From Acridotheres tristis (Eukaryota > Chordata > Aves > Passeriformes > Sturnidae): 64,000 bases of DNA. The DNA is taken from NCBI GenBank assembly GCA_037013685.1, contig CM072898.1:1860001-1924000 (forward strand), written 5' to 3'. Shown here piece after piece: positions 27,760 to 40,944 of this stretch. Positions within the stretch are counted from its first letter, which is position 1. Each line of letters begins with the position of its first letter. Under the pieces are notes generated by a model. That model made no database searches. It saw only the letters and a program-made list of their open reading frames with translations, and was not told the DNA's origin. A program made the translations under genes and the position numbers.

Positions 27760-30700
27760 CTTAATTGAAGCTTAATCTTTCATGTTGCTAATAAATTTTA
27801 AGTATAATTGACACATCAGAAGATGCCACTTAAAATTCTAAATGTTTCTCTTCTATCTTAGTTTGTGAACAAAGTGCAGCTCCCTTAAAGAGTATGGAGA
27901 GATGCCATAGCTTGTGCTTGGTTAGGTGTGGGCTTGGGATCTGCCACTGCTGGGACTTGGTGCTTCAGGGGGAGCACACCTGAGGCTTCAGAAAGATCGG
28001 ACAAATAATGGAAGTTTAAGTCTCCAGGTTTGCCTCTGGATGTTGTATTTCTTCTGAATAGCTCAATCTCATTTTGTTAATTTGTTTTATGGATTAAAAC
28101 ATTACATTTGTTTCTCTTTCAAAATGCATTATACTAGCATAAATATCCCATTGTATCCTCTGCTGCACAAAAGAGTTCTTGCACAACTCAGTGCAGAAAT
28201 ATTTGGCACATAACCTGGTGACAAATCATGCTCATGATTGAGGGCTTAGTTGTTTATATAAAACTATCAGTCTTTTAATTTCAGGATGTGTAAAGTGGCG
28301 TGACTGTGTTTTATATGTTGTAGATTAGGATTGATAATTATTTAACTACTGATGACTTTATTGAGAAATAATTGAGAGTTCTTTGGTGAATGATTTTCAA
28401 CCTAAGAACAAGGCAGGTTTTTTAAAGGAGAAAAAAAAAATCCCATTCCACCAGCCATAGCACATCAGTGTTTGTGTGCACATCAGTCTGACTGCTATGT
28501 GCCTTTCCCTGCTGTATAGTTAATGCAGCAGCTTAGAGCTGGGAGGGAGGAGAGTGCCAGCAGAATTCTGTGTATGCATTTGTTAGCAAAGAGCTCTTGG
28601 GGGAAGTTATTTATACTCCTTGGTAGCATCTACACCAGATTTATTTTCCAAATGTGTGAATTTATTTGTATTGAGTGAAATTAAACTTCATTTTTAAGAA
28701 TGTTAAATCTGTTTTGAAAGAAGCAGCAAAACAATTGTTAAAATACTAAAATACTTACTTTTCTTAATAAAAGGAAAATAACTTTTATATGCTTTTTCTA
28801 CAAAGACTACCTTGATTAAATGTAAACCCCAGGTAACTAATAGCTTTTGAAGACAGAAATTTATTACAGCTTTCTCTGTGTAAGGAGTGGATGGAGGAGA
28901 CCCAAGGTTGCTGCAGAGTTGCTCAGCCTGCAGCTTTTTGATGTTGACCTGTGGCTTATTTTGGCATTTACGTTGTGTGGATGAAAGGCAACAAATGATT
29001 GTGTGGACTGAAATAGCAGGTGGGATTACTGGAGCAGCTAATGGAGGGCACTGGAATCTGGAGTGCCAGCGATGGGAGCTGCTGCCATTGTGGCCTTGGC
29101 TGGGACAGGGCAGGAGCAGGATCTCTTTGTCCCCAGTGCCTGTGCCCGAGCAGGTTGTTCACAGCATTTGCAGAAGACTGAGCAGCTTGGGGAAGGATTT
29201 TTTCAGTTGTCTGCTGTGTAAAGCTGGCAGAACAACTAGATAAGCACTAAGCTTTGGCTGCTCTTGGAGGAGGAAAGGCAAGGTGGCAAGTTTGGGCTCT
29301 GTCTTTTCCTTTGAATTTTTATTAGAGATTTATAAACTGGAAGGGTGCTATATTTGATCTTATAACTAATCCAAATTTGGCCCCAGCTCTGCAAGATGAG
29401 TTAGGGCTATTTTAAAAATTTCATCTATATTTAATTAAGCTTTAAAAATTCTGGTCTTAATGCGGAGGTGAATTCTGTGCCCAGGACACACAAGCAGCTT
29501 TTTTGATCAGAAAAAGTGAGGAAAGGTTATAAAGTATGCATGCTACTGCTTCTGCTTTGCTAATCTTTATGATCTCAAATTACATGTCACCACTGTTCCT
29601 TCATCAGCTGCAGGGATTAGTTCTACATAAGATAATATATTACAAAGCATAGATTTGTTAGAAATAAAGCATTTTGACAGTTCCAAAAGTCTCCTGTTAC
29701 AGAGGTCTAGTTCAAGAATGATTTTTAGAATTAAAGTGAAAGCTATTCAGCTACTACTATTAATGGAATTGCTATTTACAGTAGTATTATGCTTTTATAG
29801 TATTGTGTACACACTAATGTTTGGTTTTGTTATGGGGAGAGACTGTAATTCACACTGGATTGCTCTGGTTTATTCATATCCTGTGACAGTGAATCAGATA
29901 CTGCTGTCTATATACAGACTGAATTGCCAGCCAGCTTTGGGCCCAAATATGGTAAACATAATTATGTTCATTTGCTGTAAAAATACATTCTCCTTAGTTT
30001 AACATTTTCATGATTACAGTTTTCTGGTAATGCCATAATTTTCAACATGAGAGGGATGTGAAAGGCATAATCATCATGTCCCTCTCTTCAGTGTAGAATA
30101 TAGTTTGTTTTCCTGGGCAAAACTCCAGCTGTTCAGTGATGAATTTACTGCTGCTCAAATAGAGTGAGCCCATAAAGCATTTGGAGAGGCTGTTCCTGGG
30201 ACAGGGTCTGTGCTCTGGAGACAGAATTTCTGTGTGCACAGACAGCAAAAGCCCTGTGGCTACAACTGTCCTGTGGCACTGAGGGGATGTGCTGATGTCA
30301 GTTCTCCTGATATGGGCTCCTGTTTCCTATTTTTGGAAATGAAATTAATATCATTTCAGAATACTTAATACTTTTCAAGTAGGAGACTTTCAATGAACGA
30401 GTTGGGAGAGCATTAAGATAAAGCTCCTACTCTGTATTGAAGATAATAAATATTAGTAAATATTGGATTAGGTTTTAATTACAGTCACAAAGGAGTGCTT
30501 ATGGTAATAGTTATTAAATGAAAAAAAGGATAGTTTCCATGTGGAAATACATGCTAGTAGTCACCACTTCAGTTTTACAAGGGGGTTAGGGTTAGTACAT
30601 TTAATACAGCTAACAAAATGCATTTGCAGGGTTTTTTCATTTTTTTGATGTAGTCTGGTATCAAGAATGTTGTAGATGAATTCTGTGGCAAGTGTTGAGA

Positions 30701-33700
30701 ATTCAGGAGCAGCATAGTAATTTGGGTAAGGGAAGATTGTTGGTGTTGAGTTACTCAAAATGTTTTGAAAGCTTTCATCATCCTTGCTGCAAACAGGGAA
30801 AAAAAAATCACATACAGGCTTTACAGGATTTGCTGTACATAATTTGTCTCATGTTTCTAGTACTCAGAACTTCCTTCTTCATAGAAGAGCTTTAAATGTG
30901 TAGATCATCTGTAATTTTCTGTCTTGAAATACTACTTTTATCTAGCAGTACTAAAATAATTAAAATGCCTACTGAAGTTACTCTGAGTTTGAGTTTTTTA
31001 AAGTTGCATAGCATCACAAACTCTTAAAATAATTTAGCTTAGGGATATTTATTTCAGTGAGAAAATTCAAATGTGTGTGCTGGGCAGTGCAAGTCCTGGA
31101 GCATTTATGAAATGTGGTATCAGTGTTTGCAGGAGCAGCAGAATGGCTGCAAGTCTGAAACGGAGGAGCTGGGCTGAGGAAATGTTTCTGTTTGCAGAGG
31201 AGTTGTAAACAGTGTGTGCGTGTCCTTGTGGCACTTTGTGGTTGTCACTGTTCCACTGCTTTCAGTGCTTGCTGGGGTGGAGAGTGACAAAGTAAAAGTG
31301 GCTGATTTGGGCTTCAAAACAGATCCACCTCAAACTCCTGTATCCCTTGGAGGTTATAAATGGATATCTAGGGAAAGGCAAGAGCAGGGTGAATTTGTGG
31401 GCAAGACTAATTTAAAACTGTGCTCAACAACTTGCTGCATGTGGGTTCCTGAGCCTGTGGTCAAAATATTCAGCAACCTAAGCGAGCCCCTCTGTAAAGG
31501 AGGGTGATAAGGGACCAGAGCTGCACGCTAAATTTGAAATGTGGGTAAACCATGGATTTATGCAGTGGCATGTGTTTGGCTTTTCCAACGTGGCTGTTCC
31601 CTTGGAGATCTATTCTTCTGACTCTGCCATTCAGCATCAGGCTGATGTTTGGCAAAACCAGTCAGTGGTCACTGAGATCATCTTCCTCAGTGGAAATGAT
31701 CAGACCAAAGCCCTTCATTTTGTGTGTGAGGTTAGGATTCTCTTTTCATGTATGAGTTGATAAATGTATCCCTAATTAATCTGGTGTCTTTAGCCCCTTA
31801 ATCCTGTATATATATAATGTGTTAGAGCATGCAGTATGTCATGCCTGAATAGTGCAGTATTGACCCAGGTTCTTATTCCCACTTGTCTTTCCAAGTCTTG
31901 TTTAAGGTGTGATTTGTTCAAGAAAATGAAAGCTTCCTGAGAAGGACCTAACTGCTGAAAGATGTATTGAAGAATGTCTTTCATTTATTTCTCTTTATGT
32001 ACTTTGTTGAAGAGTGGGAATTATTCCCATTTTTTTTGGGTGTGGAAGCTTTTTTTTGCAGTGTTTGAGTCCATGGACAAATCATTTAAAGCTGATAATA
32101 AAGCTCTATGTGGAACCTTCTGCCTGGTTTCTTGATCTGCACAGACTCAGCAGTAACTAAGCTCTTCAAAGTCATTTCCTAAACCTCTTTAACGAATTTT
32201 AGTAGAAATTTTTAGCATGGATCTTAAAATGTGTATTGAAGACATCTCTTCCCAGTTAATGTTACTGAAAAGGAAGTATGACATTTGCTTATGCTGGAAA
32301 GCTGCAGTTGATGGTGTAACAAGGAGTTTAACTCTTAACTGTGTGGGAGACACCACTCACTGGACCTGGAGCTGAACATGTGCCTAAGTTCATTACTGGA
32401 GTGAGCCCAGAGGTTTAAGATGTCTACTGTAAAGGGCCTTTTTGGTGTTGTGGGGTGAACACAATACAATAAAAAACACGTGAAAGCTGGTATCCTGCAT
32501 AAACTTGGGAAATGGTAATTTTTGGAGTTTTCAGTACACAACTGAAAACCAATTAAATTTGTTTTCTTAATACTTGTTTTTTTCTGTTAAGTTTTAAAAA
32601 GAAAACACCGTGCTAGACTCTGTTTACATTTTTAGTTTTGAATACAGTCATCAGGAGTGACAGGGTGAAGAATTGCCATGTGGGTGGCTTCTACTTAGAA
32701 GGACTTCAAATGTGGATGTGATGTGCTGGGTGGGAGTGCAGAGACAGACTTGGGAATTATCTCAGGTTGCCATAACTGGACCATGGTGCATAAGCCTGAC
32801 CAAGTAATATTACTGTTCCACATATGCTTAATTGAATATTTCTCTGGCTCAGCCTTTCCTTCCTGACTTCCCTTCAGCAGGAAGTGAAATATGTGATCAT
32901 TTACAGGAACATGTTAACTTAATCTCAGGATTTTCTAGAAATTGTCAGCTCACTGTCCGTGGGTTGAAGCTCTGCAGTTTTCCCCTGTGTTTGGAAGGGA
33001 AGTGTATTTTCCGTGTGCACAGGGGTCTCTTCCTGAGCAGCCCTGTAGGTGAGCTGTTCTGGGAGGCAGAGCTGTGCCTTTTCTACAGAAATTGGTGCTG
33101 CTTATGCTTGCTGTCAGTCTGGTCCCACGAGCTTTTTCCTCATCCTGGCACATTTTCCAGCTCTAGTGGGGGAGTGTGCTCGGGGCCGGTGGTGAGTGCA
33201 TCCTTTTGGGAGACGAGAGATGGAGCCTGGAGTCTCCCCTGGCTCACAGTCACGGGTGGGATATTATCTTGCTGTGTGCAGGGGCTTTGTAAGGCTGCTC
33301 CCTCAAAAGATGGGGCATTATTTTCTTTCTCTTTTCAAAGGGGAGCTGGTCCTGCTTTCAGAATAGATAACGTAAGCACCTATTGCCAAGGGAGGATTGA
33401 AACAGTGATCCTGATCTGACACAGGCGTCTATTTTTGATGTTGGCACACAAGGCTGAAAGAAGCTCTGGTTTAACACATTCCTTTCACCAGCTTTTCCTT
33501 TTGCTGTCATATCTTATTGCTGAGACTTGAGTTCGTGCTATTTGGAGTGGTTTTTTACGTGTTTTACTTCAAACAAAATGCAGGAAGTCTCCTGATGGAC
33601 TGTAGGCTCTGCTGTGGAAAAATCCAGTTCAGTGTGCTGACAAGTCTGAATCTGACTGCAGAGCACCTACATTCCATGTGTATCTTTTGGGGAGTGTAGT

Positions 33701-35947
33701 TACACAGGTTTATAGGGATTTTATTTCTGAAGGATTAAGGTTTGGATGTGAGGTGGTGTAGTGCTGAGCAGGCAGGACCATCAGTACCTACCTAACTCCC
33801 CAAATGTGATGTTCTTCAGCCTTTTCCAGTTCTCTCTGCTTCTGAGTGGTTTTCATGACAGAGTCTTTGGTTATTTGGGTTTTTTTGGGCAGGGCATGGA
33901 CATATTTTTGTCTTTGCTTGTAATTTCAGACACCTAACAGACATCCACCTCTACAGGATTTTTCAGTACAAATGCAGAAGACACAAATCAGCACAAATAA
34001 TTTACTGTTGTTGCTTTAAGGAGTGTCATTTTGAAGGGAAGAAAACTCCAGACAAAAGCATAATAAAGTAGTTCAGAGACTCTCTATAAATACTAGATCG
34101 TTCTATCAATCTGTATATCTAGGTATCTCTCTATATATCTGGGGGTGTATATATATGTAAAATCAGTGAAATTGGCCTTTGGAGTTAATAAAACCAGGTT
34201 GCTGGTTTAACAGATCTCAGTGCTTTGGTTGGAAATTGCTTCAGTGGTAAGTGAGAGCAGGTTCCAAATTAATAAATGGCTCTGTTGAAATTTGAGGTGC
34301 TCAGTTTGATTCCAGTTGAACTGTGCTGAGTGCCCAGGCCCTGTGCAGCGTGTTCTGGGAGCTCTGGTGCCCAGCTGGGGCAGGGAGGGCACAGGGGCAG
34401 TTGCAGTGTGGCTGCTGGCACCCATGTGCCCCCAGAGAGCCAGGAGGGTGGGCTCTGAGCTGCTGTTGGGAAGGGGACACCCTGGGAGAAGAATGTACCC
34501 AACAGGAACTTCATGGATTCACTAAGGATTCACTTGACTACTTTTTTGTTTTGGTTTGGTTTTTTTCCTCCAACTGTTCTGGGCAAGCAGCCAAAAAGGA
34601 ATCCCAGTGAGCAATTCATGAGCTAACAAGAGCTAAAATGATTTTGGTATAATGGTCTATTTCTGACTTTCCTCCATCCTCCTCTAATAGGAGATTTTTA
34701 CAACTTGGGTGACAAAAAAAACCCCCAAACTGGAAAACCCATCCAGGAGGTGCCTGGGTCTCCTGGGGGCTGCAGCCCACCCCATTAGAAAGCCTTGGGA
34801 AGCAATGCTGGTTTTGCTTCATGGATCTGTAGCTCCAGAGCAGAGGCAGGCAGGGCTTGGTGGGGAGGATCCTCTCCCTGCTGGCATCCCCAGGCTGCTG
34901 GGGCTGCTGTCCTGTGCCTGCATCCTGCCAGCTGTGGGAGTGAGTCTGGAAAAACCCCAAGCCTCCTTTGCCCTGCTAGTGAAAATAATCAATACTTGTC
35001 ACCCCCTGTAAAAGTATTTGCATGTGTTAAGTATTTGTGGTGTGTTGGTAAGAAATTCTGAGTGCAGAATAACTTGGTTGATGTCAGAGATGGGTGCCTA
35101 TTTTCTGCCAGTCAGCATTATTTGAAGGTGGCTCTTCTTGTTGACTGAGAAGTTTAATTTTTGAAATGTAGTTTCGGCTCTTGTATTATTCTGAAAAGTT
35201 TTATGTTCAAAACTTTTAAAAGTGTTTGAAAATGAAAACAAATTTTAGAAGCCCTCACACATTTCATTTGATGTGTTTTTATGGGTGGATTGAATATATT
35301 AGGTGCCATTCCTGTGGCAATTTTAATATCAATAGGTGTGGTATATTGACGAGTATAGTGGAGAAGTTGTAGTCAAAGTCAGAATTTAATTTATCAGATT
35401 GTGATTTGTTGCTGAAATTAGAATGTTTCTTTATATTGAATCCCTGGTCTGTGGATTCCAATTTCAAGTATTTTTGAATGAATATGTTTTGTAGATGTAA
35501 TCCATCTTCAGTTTGGGAGAGTTTAAAATGAATCAACTCCCAGTTAAAAATGTGATGTCTGCCTTAAAATCCTCCCCAAAAGTAGTCGGGGATACCTGAC
35601 TGGCTTTTTTAACCTGTTTATTTATGAGGATCCTGAAAAGTTTACTTGGAGGAATTCCCACCATCCATCTTTGTCCACTTGTGTTGTTACCTGCATTAGT
35701 GAGCTGTGTGAAAGGAGGAGCAGGGAGGGCCCTGTTGCTCTGCACAGCCCTGGCTGATCCCTGGCTGATCCCTGGACATGGAGGCTGGGTGTGGCTCACC
35801 TGGTGCTGCCTTTGCCAGGCTCCTTCCTAGGACTGTTCCCATTTGTCCTGCTTCAGTAATGCCTGTGCTTTCACACCACACTGCTGCTCTGCAGCGTCCA
35901 CAGTCAGGACTCTGCTGCCCTGTGAAGGCCTGGCTCTGGTCCCTGCC

Positions 35948-36161
35948 ATCCATGGCAGTGTGAGCTGCAGGTGAGCTGTCCTGGTGAGGGATCCATGGCA
36001 GTGTGAGCTGCAGGTGAGCTGTCCTGGGGATGGATCCATGGCAGTGTGAGCTGCAGGTGAGCTGTCCTGGGGATGGATCCATGGCAGTGTGAGCTACAGG
36101 TGAGCTGTCCTGGGGATGGATCCATGGCAGTGTGAGCTGCAGGTGAGCTGTCCCGGGGTGC
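35948..36161. repeat. 43-bp minisatellite, about five copies
   Basis: The motif beginning catggcagtgtgagct recurs at 35951, 35994, 36037, 36080 and 36123, an exact 43-base period with very few substitutions. Each unit contains CAGGTGAGCTGT, which reads as a splice-donor-like CAG|GTGAGC on the + strand. Because 43 is not a multiple of three, the array stays open in more than one frame on the minus strand and produces the spurious overlapping ORFs seen at 35696-36290. Confidence 0.95.
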
Positions 36162-38139
36162 TCTGTGCCCCACAGACCCATCCAGGGCTGCCTTGCCCAG
36201 GGTGTTTGTACCTGGATGCCCACACACCGGTTGTTGTTGTCTGGTCACTCCTGTAGCCCTGAGCCAGCTGTGGTGGGGACAGAGGGACACTGACCAGGCT
36301 CAGGAAATGGTGTAGGGGCCTCCCTTGCCCTCCTGCTCCCAGTTTGCTGTGCAGGTGTTGAGGACCATTTAGAATCTCTTTGGTTGAAGCTATTCACATT
36401 TGGAGCCCAGGTGGCCTGGCCAGGTGATGGTTGGGATGTACAGGTTAGTGGCAGGAGACTGAACGTGGAATGACACCTTTGCTCGTGGAGTAACTTTCAG
36501 GTTTGCACCACATTTGTATCACTGAATGCCAGAGGGAGCTCTGTGTGTTTTTGCCAGGAGGCCCTTGGCTCTGGCAGCTTCCTGGCCTTTTGGCCTTGCA
36601 GTGGGTTTGTTTGTTCAGGCTTTTCCTGGGTAAGCAATCTGGTTGCTCTGGGTTGTGTCTTTTGGAGCTAGCATTTTTTTGAACATTAATTGAATTTAGT
36701 TTGTTTTACATCAGTGGTGGGTGCGGTGTTAAGTTCATGCTGAGATTTGGAATCTGAGTCTCATAAAATTAAAACCAGCACGAAATAACACGAAGTGTTA
36801 CATTCCAAAAACTTAGCTCAGGTGTTTTGGACTATCTTACTGTCCTGTGTTTTATTGCATATTCACTGGAAGGACAACAGAATCCATAAAGAACACCATT
36901 TGATGGCAAACTTTTGCCAGTTTTTAAAGTTGAGGTCAGAACCTTTTTTTAAAGCACTGCTTCCTCTGCTCGGTTTCCTGTGTTGATTCAGGAGAAAAGC
37001 TGCCTTCTCTTCTAGCAGGGTCATCCCAAACAGGACAGATGAGGGATTAGACCCCTCATGCTGGTCCAAAACAAACTGGGGGGTAGCAAATTGCACTTGT
37101 CTGAATGTCTTCCCTCTTTATTCATATCTCTTGCAACTGGTGAAGTTGGGAAAAAGCATTTTTCTGGAAAGTATCTAAGTAAAAAAATTTAGATGCTACA
37201 TTTAAAAAACGTAGCAAAATTTGCATTTGCACTAATTTTCCTGCAATTTCTCTTTCCTCTATGCAAATGTGGCCATTTTTAGAGCAGCTTGTGCAGCTGT
37301 CTGATTCTCTGGAAGTTCAAACAGTCTGAACTAGTAGCAGTTCCTTAACTTCAGCATTAACTCCTTGAAGTGAAGTGTAAACTGTGCTGAGCTTTCCCAG
37401 TATTGTTTTGCCATTTTGAGCAGGATAGTGTTGAGTGTGGAGCTGGTTTTATGCTATATATTAGTTCTGTTGTGGTCTTTAATAGTACCTGAACAGCACT
37501 GTTTTGGTTTTGATTACATAAGGAAAGGACTAAAATACCTTTTCTTGTGGCATGGTAACTTTTTGGATGATTTCTTCACTTGATTTCTATGGCTATTTCT
37601 GTTTTCCACAAAATGAAATGTAAGATTGAGGTTTATATTTTGGTTGATAACATGGTGTTCTTGTACCACTAGAAGGAAACACATTGGGTTCTTTTTTTCC
37701 CCTCTAAGGTGGCAAGAGGTAGCTTGGCCCAAAGTCCCTGCAGTTCAGTGAGGAGCTCTCACATTTAGTCCACGCACCAAAAGCAGTGGGGAAGGGAAGG
37801 GAGGGCGTGGGAACCTTCTGTTCTTCACTTTTTCAGGAAAAGATGCAAAAGGAAGAATGTTTATTTTGTATGTAGCATGTCAGAAGGCTCATTATAGAGT
37901 TTCAGACATACTATTCAGACACATGTCTGGTGTTGAGGCATGCAGCTTTCCTCTCTTTGAATAAATATCAGCTGAAGATACAAGCTGTCTTCTTTAAGCT
38001 TCTGTGTAGGTTTTATTGCAGGGAAATTTTGAAGCTGAAGAATAGAGTAAGTACCTGCAGGTTTGACTACAAAATTGTCTAGAAGTAAAACACAATGATT
38101 TGTCGTTTTTGTTTATAACTGTAAAATATATGAAGCCAC

Positions 38140-38158
38140 TTTTTTTTTTTTTTTTTTT
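38140..38158. repeat. Poly-T tract
   Basis: An uninterrupted run of 19 T residues in intron 1. No retroposed body was recognised beside it. Confidence 0.9.
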
Positions 38159-40070
38159 CTATTTCATAGCACTTAGGATCTTTTAGGATGGAGCAGGTTT
38201 ATGTATTGGTAAATATCTGACCATTCCAAATGCTGAGTTCAGTGTGTTTGGTCCTGAAAGGCACTGTGTGTAATCACAAGCACTGAGCTGAGGTGCATCT
38301 CTGATAATCTCACCTAATTCAGTGCCCTAGAGCTTGAAAACCCCTCCTTAGTTTTTTTTCTTTCATGACCATTTCTTGAGTTCCTCTGCAATGAGAAATG
38401 TCATGTCTGCTTAGGAAAAACAATCACTAATTTACTTATATGTTGCATTTAAATTAACTAATTCTCTTATTCCATCTACAGTTATATGCAATCAAGGAAG
38501 CCAATTTAATTATGCTCTCTACTGTAAGGCACCATAGCTTGTAAAACAAGGAGAAAATTACTTTCAGCTATGCATGTGACATCAAGACTTCCTAGAAAAT
38601 TATGGTTTTAGTGAATTTCTTGCATTCTGACGCATTCAGTGTAAATATTGAGAGAAATATTAAGTAGTTAGGGAGGTAAGTAGTCAACTTGGAGTACTTT
38701 AAGGATGCTGAAATGCATATGGTAGTTTTACTGAGTTTTAGGTTTTCAAAAGTGTGAATATGAAAGAATATTTGCTCTAGATCTCTGAAGCAGAACCATC
38801 TGCAGCAACAACTTCCTGAAAAACTTGTGTCTTGTTTTAGAGGGAGTGAGAGTACTCAGCTCTGGATGTTTTGTCCTGCTGTGTCTTGCCTTCTTCTTTA
38901 TCTGTGGGATGCTTGTATCCTACATATGTGCCAAAATGGGAATGAATTAATATTGTGTGTGTTCAGACAGATGGAAATAAGAAATTTTGACTGAGAAGAA
39001 AATCTTTGTTCCCCAACCATTTTGACAATATTACTACAGATTTCATTGCTTAAATATAACAGTTAAAGGAACATATTTTTATTAAATGAAGTGTTCCTGA
39101 ATTATTCTTCTAAGTGTCTAGGACATTTCAATTGCTGCAGTAAGGAAAAGGATGTTCTTGTTTGACAGAGTCAAGTGGGGTGTGTGCAGGAGAGGGAGAG
39201 AGTGGCCTGAAGTGTGACTGGAGCTAGGGCTGGGCAAAGTGATGGAAGGAATTGTGTCCCGATATTGTCCTGACACGGTTTGATCAGTGTCTGGTATTGA
39301 ACACCTCTTGCTTTATCTTGGCCCTTTCCCTCTGCTCAGGCTCTGTTCACCTTCCTGAGATGCCCTCGGGGAGCTCTTGGCTCTCCAGCAGCACCAGGGT
39401 TGGTCAGCAGGAGCAGGGCAGTGCAGAAGTTGGATTTCCTCCCTGCTTTCCTGTGTGCTGAGGGTGTTATTTAGACCTGTCAGATTCTTAGGCAGCTGTG
39501 CCTCATAGACCACCTTGTGTATGAGAGATGCTGCCTGCCCATCACACTGCAATGGAACACAATGTTGTATTTCTCAGCTAATCTCAAGTAGGATTAGGCA
39601 GATTTGTGTGTTGTTGTACTAAAAAAAAAATAAGGACCCGTGTCTGTTGACTTAGTAAGCTATTAAAGTGAACGGGAGCGTTCTGCAATAAACTGTGGTG
39701 CATGAAAAACAGTTTTAATTGATTTCATTCTTTAATTATTTTAAAGGATGAGATTAGAAAATGTGATTAACTCCCTTTGAGCTCTGCAGTAATAACCTTT
39801 CACTGTTCTTAACAGTGCAAGACTTGCACTGGGGATTAACCAGGCTCTTAAGTTTGACAGCCTAGAATGAAAGAATTAACAAGAAAATATTCAGCAGTGT
39901 TGAGTTTAGCAACAGGATGACACTGGATTCTAACAGCCTGTGAAACTGTCAGTGCAGCTCTCTTTTCCTTTGGATCTTGGGTGTTGTTGACTGTGTGCCC
40001 CAGAAACGTGAACCAGGACACTGCAGGAGTTAAATTTTTAAACCTTCTCATTGTTCTCTAATGTTTAAAC

Positions 40071-40104
40071 TTTTTTTTTTTTTTTTTTTTTTCCTCCTTC
40101 ACAG
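40071..40104 (+). other. GARRE1: Polypyrimidine tract and 3' splice acceptor of exon 2
   Basis: A run of 22 T residues is followed by cctccttcacag, a textbook vertebrate acceptor, so the exon would begin at 40105. It lies 840 bases upstream of the GARRE1 start codon and no better acceptor is visible nearer to it. Therefore the first coding exon appears to carry a long 5' UTR. Confidence 0.7.
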
Positions 40105-40944
40105 GAAATGACCTAGAGGCCTTACAAATACATTCGTGCATTTTTGTTCTGAGTCTGCAATTGAGGGGCAAACGCAGTCTGGAAGCACCACTTCTTAATG
40201 TTACAACAGAAACAACTACCTCAATAAACAGGGAAAGGGGAAGAAGGCTTGCAATAACAAACACTCTGGTTTTTAATAGCTTATATTTGCAAAGTCTTCT
40301 GTAAACAGTCCGGATGTTTTTTTTTCCCCCTTCCAATATTAAGAAGAGACACTACAAGTAAACTGAGTTGGCAGACTGGATCTGTCAAGACATTTGAAGA
40401 TATTTGATCTGCTGACATAAGGATTTGCTTTTTCAAGGAAAGAGCCTCTGCACTGCTTTTATAATCGCTGTTGATCGGTGGTTTGCTCCACTTTTCCTGA
40501 TACTACTAATGGGAGAATTGTATTAAGGTATTGCTTCTAAACCTATTATTTGCATTGACAAAATTAACTTTTGTAGATGTAACAGCAAGTGACAATGTTA
40601 CGCTCGTGAAGAACTTGTAGGCGATCACGTCTCTGCTCCAGGTGGCTTTTCGGCGTGCAGAGGGGATACCACACAAGAGACAGAGCTTTATTAAGACACT
40701 CGGGCTTGCTTTTTGAGTACAGTTTATAACTGCAGCAGGGCTGCACCGAACACTGAAAACACAGAGTCAGCAAATGCGCTGCCATTGCCACTGCTGATAC
40801 AGATTATACAGACGCTTGCCTTTCTGAAATGCCTTTTGTGAAACCTATGTACACAGTCCTGCATTGTTACTGTACATAGATACTCGAGGAAGGAATTTGA
40901 CAAGTGATTGTTAATTGAAGAACTCTCTGGACAAGCACTCACTT
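40105..40944 (+). other. GARRE1: GARRE1 5' UTR within exon 2, rich in upstream ATGs
   Basis: This 840-base leader precedes the start codon and contains at least seven short upstream ORFs. The first, ATG-ACC-TAG, begins at 40108, only four bases into the exon. Others start near 40198 (nine codons), 40314 and 40508. A minimal ATG-TAA start-stop is at 40577-40582. Two more lie near 40594 and 40770. None overlaps the main start in frame. A further intron inside the leader cannot be excluded, because a donor-like aag|gtattg lies near 40527. Confidence 0.55.

Larger units (their letters stand above)
11842..40104 (+). other. GARRE1: Putative GARRE1 intron 1 (about 28 kb)
   Basis: No coding exon was recognised in this stretch. 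Past the CpG island the + strand becomes visibly T- and G-rich, as expected for the non-template strand of a long transcribed intron. It contains a CR1 3' fragment (21775-22008), a 43-bp minisatellite (35948-36161), a 25-base-spaced direct repeat (27719-27759) and a 19-base T run (38140-38158). ORFs such as 32832-33419 start on non-ATG codons and resemble no known protein. The intron boundaries depend on the inferred exon 1 donor and the acceptor after the T run at 40071-40092. Confidence 0.6.

Noticed and set aside
30582..30598. ggggttagggttag, telomere-like sequence
   Set aside because: Only two TTAGGG-type units are present. This length is expected by chance and is not an interstitial telomere block.
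32832..33419. 195-codon ORF in intron 1
   Set aside because: It starts on TTG, has no recognisable domain, and is Ser/Cys/Leu-rich in the manner of chance translations of T/G-rich intron.
35696..36290. 175- and 128-codon minus-strand ORFs with repeated AMDPSPGQLTCSSHCHG-type units
   Set aside because: They arise from the 43-bp minisatellite, which cycles through frames. There is no independent evidence for a gene.
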